From contig OY744604.1 of NCBI GenBank assembly GCA_963556255.1, positions 77,990,236 through 78,054,235 on the forward strand: DNA of 64,000 nt, in the 5' to 3' direction. Within the stretch, counting starts at the first letter, position 1; every line of letters begins with the position of its first letter. The position numbers and the translations under genes were made by a program. The notes under the pieces are model-generated. The model saw only the letters and a list, made by a program, of their open reading frames with translations. It made no database searches and was not told where the DNA came from. Shown one piece after another: positions 30,895 to 41,898 of this stretch. This DNA is from Allolobophora icterica. Taxonomy: Eukaryota; Annelida; Clitellata; Crassiclitellata; Lumbricidae.

Positions 30895-31120
30895 ATATAT
30901 CCATCGTAGCTAGTTGATGGGGTTGATGTAAGCAGCAGGAATCATGTAGCCCATCTTACGTATAAGGTTTTGACGCTCGTGCCATGTAGTAGGCCTATAG
31001 ATCGGTTCGAGTCGTAATGTAGCAGAAGTGAACGTTATCGGCGCAGACCCAAAACGACCCGGCGGATCACCTCTCTTGACTGATGACCAGTTCGACCCCA
31101 GGTGGATGGTCGGAAGAAAG
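30895..31120. repeat. Dispersed repeat family, copy 3
   Basis: This is homologous to 23821-24010 and 25013-25225 (CGTAGCTAGTTGATGGGG, TTTTGACGCTCGTGCCATG, GATCGGTTCGAGTCGTAATG). It lies directly after gene C. Confidence 0.6.
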
Positions 31121-31298
31121 ACTAAGACTAAAACGCTCTGCATTAGTCGATGAGTTAATTCACAAGTTAAAACGACGACCTCGCACCATTGCTTCTCCAC
31201 CTCGTGACAACCCTCCCTTACCTATTTGGTTCAGCTACTATCTATGCAAATAAGTTAGTCGGTTGCTTTACTCACTTACTCACTTGCGTAGTCTTTTC

Positions 31299-31302
31299 CA
31301 CC

Positions 31303-31335
<33 letters not shown>

Positions 31336-31412
31336 TCTGTCTCTGTCTCTGTCTGTCTGTCTGTCTCTGTATGTCTGTCTCTGTCTGTCTGGCTGTCTCT
31401 CTCTCACTTTGA
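31299..31412. repeat. CT / CTGT microsatellite
   Basis: This is a mixed CTCTCTTT and GTCTGTCTCT run. The Leu/Ser/Val-rich frames are artefacts. Confidence 0.9.
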
Positions 31413-31762
31413 ACGTATTCGTCTTTGTCCGTCTGTCTATCTATGATCACGTGGCATCTGGTCAGTTAGTTATTGGGCTCGTGCTTCAGACTTACTCGCG
31501 CTATCGTTTTCTGGAATGTATGGATCGGTTTGTAAGACAGTGCGGTGATGAGTGCATGCCTCCATCAATTACCCGTATCAGTAAGTGCATGCCTTCGAAT
31601 GACTCTCTGGCGCAACAGATCTCAACCACTACAGACACACACACATAATATACACACACACACACGTACATGTACATAAAATATTTACATACATACTTAC
31701 GTACTCACCCAATTACATACATAGTAGATGCATAGATACAAACATGAACTTGAATACATATA

Positions 31763-33140
31763 GGGGAGACCGGGGCTATATGTTACAGAGGGTTATATGT
31801 TATAACGATAATATCTATGGTGTTTACTAATTTGTAGTGAATATCTATGTTCTAGCGCATGCGCACAGTTAGCCTGCAGGTATAGTGGCGGAGCTGTTGA
31901 TATATTTGACAGCGTGATCAATTTAGTGCAAATAAACGTTTTTTGAGCAGATATCTTTTTCAAAGGTAAGTGCGCACCTTTGTTATTTCTGCGGCCAGTT
32001 TTAGTACTTCGGTTGTCATATTCTGCGTGTTGGTGGCATGGTGATATGTGTTTATAAACAGAATATTACTAGCGATGTAGCTTGACCGTTGTATGTGTAA
32101 AAGCTTGTTGTTTACGAAGATGTGCCCAGGGGCTATATGTTACATTTGTAACACATAGCCCCGTATTATTAACTTGTGCTATTGACTTATTGGCCTATGT
32201 AGGCCAATAAGTCTTGATTGCTATATAATTAAGAATAGGCATAGGCTACCGTGTAACTGCAACGGGCACTAGGTTAATGTTTGAATAACTCTTTTCAAAT
32301 CCAAAATGAGGTCAGTGAAAAACGCACTGGCCGAGGCACATCGAAACAAAAAGAAACGAGTCGACCCAGGTGCAAGGAAAAACTTAAGCAATAAACTAGC
32401 AAAGAATGGATCTACGAGTATGACCAACAACAAAGGAAAGAAATCTGCTCCGAATAAATCTGCTCCGAAGAAATCTGCTCCGAAGAAATCTGCTCCGAAG
32501 AAATCTGCTCCGAAGAAATCTGCTCCGAAAACCCGCAGAAAGAGTTCAGTTACGAAAAACAGCGACAATTATAATAAATCTAAGAAAACGGTTTGCCTAG
32601 TTTGCGGCGAATCGTTCGACGAGGACTGGGTACAATGCCTAGGATGTGGTGATGGAAACGATTATTGTGTATGCCACAACTGTTATGACTCTGACTAGGC
32701 CTAAGCTTAAGTAGACCCATTTAACTGATTTCTTAACTAGTAGTTTAGTTTAGTTTTCGTCGTTTTTATTTCATCAACTGTTGAAGAACTTCAGACTTTA
32801 TAGGCCTAATCAGTTCTGAATAATCTTTTATATTGTTAGTGATGTTCCTGTTTAATAATCACTTTACATTTACTGTAAAGATGTCAATTCTACCTGTGTA
32901 ACATTGCAACCCCGGGAATGTAACATGTAACCCCTTTATCGGGGTTATTTGTTACATTCCAGTAGCTTGCCTAACACCAATATTGCACAAAATTCATTAA
33001 CTATTAACAAAATCTACTGTGACCAATTTCTGTGTAACATAATGAAGTGCTAAACACCCTTGGCCTTAGGAAAATTCAGGTGCTGAGGAAAAGCCAATTT
33101 ACAAAAAAGTGAAATTGTAACATATAGCCCCGGTCTCCCC
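31763..33140 (+). mobile_element. pogo-like (Tc1/mariner superfamily) element with 25-bp inverted ends
   Basis: Ends GGGGAGACCGGGGCTATATG and CATATAGCCCCGGTCTCCCC are near-perfect inverted repeats, with TA on both outer sides (31761-31762 and 33141-33142). Inner copies of GGGGCTATATGTTACA occur near 32131 and GGGGTTATTTGTTACA near 32942. A strong donor site (CAAAG/GTAAGTG at 31966) suggests a spliced leader exon. The only ORF is at 32306-32698. No DDE transposase domain is present, so the element is non-autonomous. The pogo assignment rests on the TA target and on the ORF's C-terminal cysteine motif, and is moderate. Confidence 0.72.
32306..32698 (+). CDS. Element-encoded small basic protein with SAPKK repeats and a cysteine cluster
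   Basis: This is a 130-residue intact ORF. Residues 1-40 are basic. Residues 47-75 contain SAPNK, four perfect SAPKK units and a final SAPKT, encoded by a 15-bp repeat (TCTGCTCCGAAGAAA). The C-terminus has VCLVCGESFDEDWVQCLGC followed by further cysteines (C-x-C-x2-C), a PHD-like or zinc-ribbon-like pattern. Similar cysteine tails end many invertebrate pogo/Tigger-type transposases, so this is probably the retained last exon of one. The AT-hook-like basic repeat suggests DNA binding by inference. It may be translated on its own, but no promoter evidence is available. Confidence 0.55.
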   Translation: MRSVKNALAEAHRNKKKRVDPGARKNLSNKLAKNGSTSMTNNKGKKSAPNKSAPKKSAPKKSAPKKSAPKKSAPKTRRKSSVTKNSDNYNKSKKTVCLVCGESFDEDWVQCLGCGDGNDYCVCHNCYDSD

Positions 33141-33552
33141 TACATATATACATAGGTCATGCAGTTTTCAATAAAATGCTTTAGCACAATGATTTAGAAT
33201 ACTCTCCCACAGGACCTGATTCAAGCTCCTGTCCTTGGTTTATTTAAAGTACAAAACGAAACGCTACATATTGTCCTCGCAGATTTAATTGTTTTTATGG
33301 TTTGTTACTTTCTTACCTTGCACGACACTGTTTACATTCTTCGCATATGATTTGAAATGTTGTGTGAAATGATCATGAAGTTGTGTGTTGAACTGGTCGC
33401 CTGTAAACTGTTTATGTGAGAGGGTAATCCAAGTAGGCTGTCACGGGACTTTTTACCATTTTGGATTAACCTTTTGACGACAGCACTTGAAATCCTATAG
33501 GCGAAACTGTCATAATTTGATTTGTCTGTTGTGTGGTGCTTCAATAAACAAT

Positions 33553-33586
<34 letters not shown>

Positions 33587-33587
33587 G

Positions 33588-33618
<31 letters not shown>

Positions 33619-33667
33619 TATACCTGCCAATAAACACATATATACAAACGCATTCGCAAACATAATA
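33141..33667. other. Intergenic sequence before the gene D flank
   Basis: No gene is seen. A (CAAT)n microsatellite lies at 33545-33617. A 3'-end-like sequence CTTCAATAAACAATTCAATCAATC precedes it, suggesting the tail of an old LINE whose coding part I cannot recognise. Confidence 0.45.
33545..33617. repeat. CAAT tetranucleotide microsatellite
   Basis: This is a run of about 17 CAAT units with two interruptions (AATAAATC, AATCGATC). Confidence 0.95.
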
Positions 33668-34447
33668 CGCCTTTTGCACAGCCATGTTTGCTGTTGAAGT
33701 CGTCTAAGGTCATTTTGGCAGATCATTTTGTCTCACAATTTAATCGATAATCTTGCAAGGTTCGAGAATTACTTCTGCCGATTTTGCGTGACGGAATTTA
33801 TTTTTCTTTTTTGGTTGCACGTTTTCGTAACCTTTCCGTGACTGGAATGGTCCACATACAGCCCTACGCGGTTTTAACAGGTCGGAAATGTTCACGTTTA
33901 AACATAGCTCGAGGCCGAGCTTTTTAGCTGACGTACAAACCTCAGACAAAATGACGTGCTTACGCAGTTTTCTTTGGGCGACTTTGACTCAGAAGCAAGG
34001 TCTGAGCGAGTCTGTAGAGCGGCCCCAGTTGTCAATCACATAATGCCTACACTATCAACCATAGGCGTAGACTCTGGTGGGGGAGCCGAGGAACGTCCCT
34101 CCCAATAATTGAGATGGACTGTACACCCAATGCAACAAGTGTTGAATGAATTGCCAACCCCCTTCCACCCAATATTTTGGACAAGTTTACGCCAGTGCTA
34201 TCAACCGTTCGACATTCGACCGATACCTGTTCTGCGTGTGGGCCTACGTGGTGGTGGTTCGAGGGATTTCTGGACGCCATGTCATCATCCATCTATGAGG
34301 GACCGCAGAAACGTTCGGGTAAAGTAGTATTTTCGTGATCGGAGCAAGTTACTTTACACAATAGTTGTCACTCAACCAAACAATTATAGTCCTAATCAGT
34401 ACTTCTTGTATCGCGTTCTGATAGCATCAGAGTCGAAAATTTTTATG
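33668..34447 (+). other. Conserved 5' flank block of the array (gene D copy)
   Basis: This is paralogous to 6465-7290 (CGCCTTTTGCACAGCC, TTTTGGTTGCACGTTTTCG, CAGTTGTCAATCACATAATGC). It is interrupted by the 138-bp MITE at 34060. No gene is seen. Confidence 0.65.
34060..34197. mobile_element. hAT-type MITE, 138 bp
   Basis: It begins CATAGGCGTAGACTC, ends TTTACGCCAGTG and is flanked by identical CTATCAAC copies (34052-34059 and 34198-34205). The same site before gene C (ACTATCAACCTTACGACG at 25588) is uninterrupted. Its left end matches that of the larger hAT element at 26058, its likely autonomous relative. Confidence 0.88.
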
Positions 34448-34451
34448 TAAC

Positions 34452-35407
34452 CCTCGTAGTATGTCGCTAAGTTAGTCAATTTTAGGGTGTCGGCCCTGTT
34501 GGGGTCCATAATTATGAACCCCACTGTTAAAACCAAAAGATTGTTGGTTAAACGTTACGTAGTAGCAGTAGGATATGTGGTCATAATTATTATACTGTTT
34601 TGCTCTCTAATAAAAAGGTGGCAGTTGTTATGACTGTATTGTGTGATAAAAGGAGCGAAAAAAGAAGAAAATTAGAGAAAATGGGAAAAAAGCAAGATGG
34701 ACGGGAATTGACTAAAATTTCAAACTGTTCATTGTCTCTTATTATTTTTTTCTGCTGCTTTCGTCTTTCTACGTCTTCTTGGCAGCGCCACATCTTACCT
34801 ACGCGACCTTTGCCGCCCGGTGTCTGACGTCGTAGAGCTTCGGGCACTTCGTTGCTCGACCGGAGGGAAGCTCTTGGTCCCACGTGCTCGTTCTTTTACT
34901 AGTCCAGCGCCGGACTTTCTCAGTTGCGAGTCCCTCCACTTGTATTGGGCTCCCACTGGAACTGCGCCTACTACCTCTTAACAATGTGCCTGCATTTCAT
35001 AAATCACTCAGTTCTTTCTTTTTCTAACTGTGGCTGAACTGGGAGCGCTCATCAGTAGGTATCTTGAAAGGGCGCCAAATGAATGAACAAATATATCGCG
35101 TATAAACTTTACATAAACTAAACCAATGACAGTGCAATATAAAACCATGAATTAAATTGTAAAATTAAATCTTTGCGTTTTCTCCAAGTGCATTATTACC
35201 ATTGGGGTCCATTTCGACCCCAACACCTCAACTGTAGGCCCCTATAATTGTCTCAAGTGGCGTGGAAAATCCTTTTTCGCAGGAATCATTCCTTGCTATT
35301 AATGATGAAGTCATAAAATTTTAGTTTCTTAAGTGCATGGTATCACTGCATTTTATTTAAATGAAAACGCGATTGGGGTCCACATGGACCCGAACTTACT
35401 ACGAGGG
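34452..35407 (-). mobile_element. piggyBac-like element, non-autonomous
   Basis: Inverted ends CCCTCGTAGTATG and TTACTACGAGGG are flanked by GTAA and CTAA. The paralogous sites before genes B, C and E read ...AATTTTAATTAATG..., so the target was TTAA-like. TTAA targets and CCCT ends are typical of piggyBac. GGGGTCCATAATTATG and GGGGTCCATTTCGACCCC lie near the ends. Minus-strand frames at 34590-34984 are Arg/Lys-rich and may be a decayed C-terminal part, but I cannot confirm this. Confidence 0.6.
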
Positions 35408-35411
35408 CTAA

Positions 35412-35575
<164 letters not shown>

Positions 35576-35785
35576 AATTCACAAGGTATCAGTCCTCAAA
35601 GATAGGGACGCGGCCTATGGTAAATAAACAATTTCAAAAATGCACGTCTCAAGTTGGTAATGAAGCGACTGAGCAGAATGAACAGATAAACTTATACCCA
35701 GGTGTTCAGTTTGCACTTACAGGCTGAGCAGGTCATAAACCGATAGGCTATTTCTCGTTTGAAAAACATCAAGATTAATCACTTT

Positions 35786-35986
35786 ATGCATATCAAATGC
35801 TTATGCACAGTTGGAAACCGAATTGAAAAACATCAAGTGCAATCACTTTATGCAAATCAAATTTTAATACCCACAGATATGCTAACTGAATGTACATGTA
35901 TTTATAAGTATTCAGTTTACACACGTCGTCGTGCAGACTCTTCTCAACCTGTGACGTAGGGGTCGTTGCTCTTCTCCTACAGGAAC
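35786..35986 (+). promoter_or_regulatory. Gene D core promoter
   Basis: There is an intact octamer ATGCAAAT at 35850-35857 and a mutated one (ATGCATAT) at 35786-35793. A TATAAG box is at 35903-35908, then the shared CACACGTCGTCGTGCAGAC block and a 5' UTR ending CAGGAAC before the ATG. Confidence 0.68.
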
Positions 35987-38900
35987 ATGGCGCAGTTATT
36001 TGGAACGATTTGCTTGGTGATATGCATATCTAGCATAATATCAGGTTTGATTTCAGTAGTTTTTAAACTTACATGTTATCAAATCGTGAGAAACTAAAAT
36101 ACAACATGCTAGTTGTATTCCTACTTCATTCTCAAAATGGCTTGGAATGCAGGTTTTAATGGGCTTAAATGGCCGAATCACGGTAAATTGCGAGCAATTA
36201 GCCATATTTTTGCTAGTATGATATTAATCGCTCTTAAGACAAGATATATGCTATGTTTTGCTAAAATTATTAAACAACGGTTGATGTAAACTCTTTGTAC
36301 TTTCTGGGCAACGTATATGCGACGGTTAATATTCAGTTGTTACTACACGCCAAGAGACAAGACTGGACATGTCTATGACTCATTGCCAACGTCGTATGCC
36401 TGTCAAACCCAGCTGTTACGCAGGTCCTAGATGTTGGAATGGTTTGGGGACGTTTCGTCTCCGGACGATTCGTCATGGACGATTCATCCTAGGACGATTC
36501 GTCACAAGGACGTTTCGTCTCGGGTCGATTCGTCACGGACTGTTCGTCACGAGGGTTGCGTAAATGGACCGTCTTTAATTTAAAAGAGGTAGGGCCTATC
36601 TGTAAAGAAGTACCGTTATTTGATTGCGAGAGTTAGGCGTGCGGTTCAGGGCTATAACAGAACAGATGTTCTTACATATCTTCGTGCAATAGCCCATCTC
36701 TCTCAAATCTAGTAGAACTTTTAAGTACTGGAACTTGTACTGACGATGACACTATCGTTTTATTCGGCTTTAGTCTGTTTTCTCGTTTTAGTATGTACCT
36801 ATTCTCTTTTTTAGACAATCGATTTAGCCTTTTGTTAGATTTGTTGAGTTTTAACATATAGTGTGTTTTTTCGTTTTAGTATGTAACTAGAACTAAACTG
36901 TTAAGATTTGTTACCTTGACAATCTATCGTTTTAGTCTTTTTTTAGTCTGGAATGACCATGACCATAAAACGTTTTAGTCTCTTGTTGACAATCAATGTT
37001 TTAATCTTTTTTAGACAACCGATCTTTTGTTAGATTTGTTGAGTTTTAACATTAGACAATCGATATTTTGTTGTTTGTCACTTTGGTAGATTTGTTGAGT
37101 TTTAACATTAGTTGAGTTTTATCCTCTGACGAATCGTCCTGGTAGAACCCTTCGAGGAGTTCATTCTTCCAAGAACCAACTGATTTGTGAAGTTCATTCT
37201 CCCTAGGACCAAGTGATTTTGGAGATTCAAGTTGAAAGGGGAGTTTGATTTTCCTGGGACGAAATGATTCGTGGAGTTCATTCTTCCTTGGACAAATTGA
37301 ACGGGGGAATTGATTGTTTCCACGACTTGTGGAGTTGGTTCTACCTAGGACCAACTGATTTCTGGAGTTGATTCTTCCTAAGACGATTTGAATGGGGAGT
37401 TGATTCTTCCTAATTCTTCAATTTGTCCTAGGTAGAATGACCTCCACAAGTCATTTGTCCTAGGAAAAATCAACTCGCAAGTCATTTGGTCCTACGAAGA
37501 ATCAACTCCCCATTCAATTTATCCCAGGAAGAATCAATTCCACAAATAATTTTGGTGTAGGAAGAATCAACTCGACCGGTCGAAAAACAATAAATCCCCC
37601 ATTCAATTTGTCCCAGGAAATATCAACTCCACGAGTCATTTGGTCCTCGGAAGAATCAACTCCCCATTCAGTGTGTCCTAGAAAGAATGTGTAGCCTATG
37701 CTATGCTTTTTGTGCGACTAAAAAGCTATAGGCCCTATCTGCGAGCGGAAGCTGGATATATGTGTGCGACTAAAAAGCTATAGGTGCGAATGAAACCTGG
37801 ATATTTTCATTGCAGAAATTTGATAATTTCTTCTCAACGAATATGGTGAGAATAAATGTATGAATATTTATGAACTGCTGTGTGTATTTGGATTTTGGTA
37901 CATGCAGCCGGCACTGATTCCACCATGTCTATTGTCTAAGTCGTGCTTATGATTATCGTTAACAAAGACAGGATTTCAGAAAATGTACTTTTAATTTTGC
38001 AGTTCGTTTGAAGTCGTTGCTTGTTGTTTCAGTTCAATCTCTTCAATGCTACGATTGCTATACAAAACCTAGTCCTACTGGTTGTACATTGGACCTTTCC
38101 GGTTCATCTCTTATTCAATGTGTCATCACACCCCCAAAACAAGAACAATACACCTGCTACAGAATGATCGTATACGAGTTCACAGGTATATTCGACATTA
38201 TTTAATCTTCAGACGAAAGAGTAAGTATACTTAACTCAGTTTTATATTGGATTTAAAAGAACACTTCGTCCAAGAAGATGCTTCTCAAAGTTAAGCACGA
38301 TTTGAAAGTGCGGACATAGCAAATTTCAAAATGCAGATCCGGGCTATGAGCCAGGATTTTCTAACCACCTAACTAGACTAGGACTGGTGGCGAAGCGTAG
38401 CTGCTTCCCCGCATTTCACGATGTTCATTAAAACGCTCGTTCAAAATCAACTTATCGATTCAGATTTTAATGGCCTTGTGATGCAGTTTCTGATACAGCA
38501 ACTGTCGGCATCAATAGCTTGATTTTGATCGCGAGGCAGAGTGGCACGACTGCTTACTTATGTTCCTGTTACTCTGGCGATAAATACGCATTACAAGACT
38601 CATTACGTCTTCCTGCCTCAGCTAGCTCCCTTCGCCATCTTCGTTCCTCTGATCGACTTGACTTGTTTGTTCCCCGAGTGAGAACGGCGATGGCCCAGTC
38701 TAGTTCCTTTGTCAGTATTGGCCCTTAACTGTGGAATCAGCTTCCTCCTTCGGTCCGGACTGTAGTACTATATGTTGGTCCTGCCACAGCTTTCCGTTGT
38801 CTTAAAACTTGCCTTTATTCCCGAGGACTTTCGCACTGGGAGCGCCTCTGATTGGTGGCACTGGGTAGAGGCGCTTTATAAATTTTGAAATACAATACAA

Positions 38901-39214
38901 TACAATTACAAATCAGGCCGGCTTTCTTTCTCCTTGCAGCAATAAATTAGTTCCAAATGTTTTGCATTTGATGTAGACTAACGGCGTTTTGTTTTGTAGC
39001 TAATCAGGAAAAGAAACTCAACAGGGTTGATGCAGGTTGCATTTTCCATGCGATCCCGAGTTCTTATAACAACACCTGCAACCACTACACTGACCCTAAT
39101 GGTCTAAGACTTCTTATGTGTACTACATACTGTACTTCTGATGGCTGCAATAAGCCTGCCGAACATTCGCAAACAATATTTTTTGAAAAACCCCCAAGTA
39201 ACCTTTGGAAATGA
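35987..39214 (+). CDS. Ly6/uPAR-like secreted protein, gene D
   Basis: Exon 1 is 35987-36044 (MAQLFGTICLVICISS core, signal peptide), exon 2 is 38033-38185 and exon 3 is 39000-39214 (TGA). Acceptors are GTTGTTTCAG and GTTTTGTAG; donors are CAG/GTTTGA and CACAG/GTATAT; all introns are phase 1. Exon 3 has no ATG of its own, so simple ORF searches miss it. The predicted protein is 141 residues, the longest of the array, with ten mature cysteines: it starts VQSLQCYDC and includes MCTTYCTSDGCNKP. The first finger is enlarged (TKPSPTGCTLDLSGSS). A potential N-glycosylation site (NNT) precedes the seventh cysteine. The C-terminal tail is polar, so a secreted product is inferred. Intron 1 carries repeat arrays and intron 2 a LINE fragment. 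Confidence 0.82.
36436..36560. mobile_element. Tandem GGACGATTCGTC array, one end of a Mutator-like element
   Basis: Seven imperfect units (GGACGTTTCGTCTC, GGACGATTCGTCAT, GGACGATTCATCCTA and others) begin where homology to intron 1 of gene E breaks (GATGTTGGAATGGTTT versus GATGCTGGAATAGTTT). A single unit GACGAATCGTCCTGG in opposite orientation lies at 37127-37141 and could mark the other end. The target duplication is not resolved. Confidence 0.55.
37130..37690. repeat. Inverted minisatellite (foldback) in intron 1 of gene D
   Basis: About eight units of 35-40 bp with core GGAGTTGATTCTTCCTAGGA fill 37140-37410. The same unit in reverse orientation (TCCTAGGAAGAATCAACTCC) fills 37420-37690. 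The unit itself contains the palindrome CCTAGG. The whole could fold into a stem of more than 200 bp. Frames across it are artefacts. Confidence 0.85.
38597..38904 (+). mobile_element. 5'-truncated CR1/L2-like LINE with ACAAT tail
   Basis: It is flanked by ATTACAA on both sides (38590-38596 and 38905-38911). Gene C intron 2 shows the uninterrupted site. Coding reads RLPASASSLRHLRSSDRLDL, then, after a stop, LWNQLPPSVRT and FRCLKTCLYSRGLSHWERL, the C-terminus of a CR1/L2-type LINE. The tail is GAAATACAATACAATACA. The same 3' end occurs at 50227-50305. Confidence 0.82.
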
Positions 39215-39660
39215 CCATCTATTCAATTTTCTTCTATTAAATAATTATTCAGCTAAGAAGGTTAACTGAGTACTTTGTGAATAAGACTTTAACAATCTCG
39301 TTCATTTAATTAAGATGTTTAAATTCTGATTTCTTTAGCAGATTAAATACACTTCGCGCTAAATAAATTTACGTTCTTTGTGCACTAGTTCTGTGTTTCC
39401 CTGTTAGGCGGTTTCATTAGAAGTCGTCCACTACGTGTGCGTTCATGGCGGTTCCTTTTTACGATGGTGGGGTAATGTATGATGCATTTATACGAATCAT
39501 GACTAGGCTTGTCAAAGAAATTTCTCTAGAAGTTTCTAGAATTGGAGCAGCGAGAAATGCACAGAGAAGAGGATGTATCAGGATAGCACTTGCAGAAGAA
39601 GGAGTGTTCCGGCCTCAGCAAAAAGAAGTGCACTCTAGCGAATGAGTCAGCGGCTGTTGG
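39215..39660 (+). other. 3' flank of gene D
   Basis: This is paralogous to 603-1070 and 20958-21290. The 66-codon frame at 39445 is not open in the gene A paralogue and is treated as chance. Confidence 0.6.
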
Positions 39661-40003
39661 AGATAGAACGCTGCGCCGGCCGCGCCGCCGCCGCCGAATT
39701 TCATAGGCGCCGCCGTCAATTTTTTTTTGGCGGCGAGCCCTTTGTGTGTAGTTTAGCTTCATTGTCATGGAGTGACTTTAGAGAAATGGCCGTCTTGACT
39801 GATCATAGGACAAACGGCTGTTCGACTCTCATAGTTACTCATGCTTATCAAGTATTTTGACTAGGATCCGCCACGTCGCGCGGCGCCGACGCCGACAATT
39901 CGTAGGCCCCGCCGCCGCCAGTTTTCGTTGTTCAGCGCGCCGCCGCCTCCGACCCAAAAGCTCCGGCGCGCTACCGCCTCTATCAAGTCGGCGAGGGCTT
40001 TAG
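39661..40003. mobile_element. GC-rich insertion in the 3' flank of gene D
   Basis: About 343 bp rich in GCCGCCGCC and GGCGGCGAG separate two halves that are contiguous in gene B (GCGGCTGTTGGGTAACGG at 21271). Both borders carry TTGG. Two direct copies of a GCC-rich block followed by AATTYSTAGGC are visible. Its class is unknown. Confidence 0.5.
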
Positions 40004-41209
40004 TTGGGGAACGGTTCAGCACTTAAAAATTGCCAAATGCAAAATTTACATTTTGCAGTTTTTAACAAACAAATAAATTGATTAGTAATTGCAATTTTTA
40101 GTGCTGAACAGCAGAATGCATTATAAAAATTAATTATATAATGCAGTATATCTGCTGTTGTGGTTAAGCATACCGACCTCGCAAAGTCCTATGAAGTGTA
40201 TAAAAAATGTGGACCAGCTTTATGTGACAGGTGCATTCAAGGATTGAAAATATTATAGAGCTATGTTCCTGTATTCGTAAGCACAATAGTTTGTCGTTGT
40301 GGACCGTGATGTGCCCTAAAACGAAGAAGATTCTCAAGAAAAATATTGAAATTGTAGTAGTAGTTACGACAATTTATGTACCATCGTCAGTAGTATCCTA
40401 CTTATCGGATGCTTTACAATGCCATGTGCTGGTGAAAAAGCTGAATGTTAAATAGATTTTAGACTATTTTTTAGGCATGAAGGGGTTTGGCCATTTAAGC
40501 AGAGTCAGGAAGGCTGTTTCGGGGACTCCGCCCAGCTATCACGCATTTTAGTCCTAGAAAACACGTTAACATACTGAGTAATGACCGAGTTGGGAAAACG
40601 TTTCGGATGGATCGAGAGAATAGATGCACATTCCCAATGCTCCTTCTTTGACAGCCCTGAAGAGTTAATGCTGCTCCAGAGTATACGACTGTGATCTTTG
40701 TTTCTGTCTTATTCATGCCGGTTGAGTGGACATGAAGTTCGTTGTGCATCACATGCATTAGAAATGCATGCTTCGCAACTTGACACTGTTCACCATTTCG
40801 ACACGGACCAGGAACACAGAACGGTCAACTCTAACTGGATCAATTTAGAGTCGATGTGTTTGGATCTGGGCCACACGTTTCCTGCTATTAAAAAGCTATT
40901 TACTTCAATATAAGCATGTTCTTGCACTACTGGGCAAATATTAGATTTGTCGCATAGCAGCAACAATTAGCAATGTCAGCAATTCCTTTTTTTATAAACT
41001 TAGGCCTGATAACAGAAATACACATAAACTCTAGGCCTGCATCTCTAATTTGACTGCTTTGGCTCATTCGCAAATAACCTGAAAAAAGATTATCAAGATA
41101 TATGATTGCTATTCTGACGGCAGTCATTTGTTACTTGAGGTCAGACAAATATTGTGTTAACTATGGCTCTAAAGTTTGCGCATAACAACTTAGGGTGTAG
41201 AATCATATT
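40004..41209. other. 3' flank of gene D, continued
   Basis: No gene is seen. A short foldback (GTTCAGCACTTAAAAATTGC and its near reverse complement) spans 40014-40109. The rest is paralogous to 1130-2020 and includes the empty site of the RTE-like LINE near 40964. Confidence 0.55.
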
Positions 41210-41889
41210 GGCACCCCGTCAAAAACGCCGTGGACAAAAGCACCCCGACAAATGCGCCCCGACAAATGCGCCCCGACAGATGCGCCCCGTCATTTGCGCC
41301 CGACAAATGCGCCCCGACAAATGCGCAACGAACGTGTAATTTTAACTTTTAGTTTTAGTTATATTATTATCGCTGATCCCCTTCTAGTTTTATTTATATT
41401 TTAATCGTTGATCCAGCTTCTAGTTTTAATTATATTATCATCGCTGATCCCGCTGCTAGTTTTAGTTATATTTTAATCGTTGATCCCGCCTCTAGTTTCA
41501 GTCATATATTAATCGTTGATCCAGCTTCAAGTTTTAGTCATAGGCCTATTATCATCGTTGATCCCTTAAACAATTCTAATTAAATTGTAACACATATCTT
41601 TAAATCCTTAAACAATTCTAATTAAATTTCAGCTTTACAAATAATATAATAACTAAATTTCTCCTTTTTAAACAGATAAACGAATTCAGCTGTCTTATGT
41701 ATTCAACTGCTTCCCATCAAATGAACTCATACAGCAAATAATGTTATTATGTGGCGCAAATGTCGGTTCGCATTTGTCGGTGATTTTTGGCGTTATTGTC
41801 AGGTTTCTCCGTGGCGCATTTGTCGGTTCGCATTTGTCGGTTCGCATTTGTCGGGGCGCTTTTGTCCACGGCGCTTTTGACGGGTCACC
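41210..41889. mobile_element. Mutator-like non-autonomous element with GACAAATGCGCCCC end arrays
   Basis: It is flanked by identical 9-bp copies of AATCATATT (41201-41209 and 41890-41898). Paralogous sites at 2024 (AATCGTATTTCTCATCG) and 22813 are uninterrupted. Ends GGCACCCCGTCAAAAACGCC and GGCGCTTTTGACGGGTCACC are inverted repeats. Seven or so CGACAAATGCGCCC units follow on the left and inverted units on the right. The AT-rich centre has internal repeats (TAGTTTTAGTTATATTATTATCG, split by variants) and no ORF. Frames over the end arrays are artefacts. Confidence 0.85.
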
Positions 41890-41898
41890 AATCATATT

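Larger units (their letters stand above)
30702..31762. other. Short 3' flank of gene C and intergenic sequence
   Basis: Homology to the other 3' flanks ends near 30845, so gene C kept only about 140 bp of it. A dispersed repeat, CT-rich microsatellites and a block shared with the region upstream of gene C (GTGCATGCCTTCGAATGACTC at 31570 and 24118) follow. No gene is seen. Confidence 0.55.

Noticed and set aside
32269..32568. 99-codon minus-strand frame with FFGAD repeats
   Set aside because: It is the antisense shadow of the SAPKK-coding repeat in the pogo-like element.
39445..39645. 66-codon frame in the 3' flank of gene D
   Set aside because: The paralogous sequence after gene A is not open, so coding is not supported.
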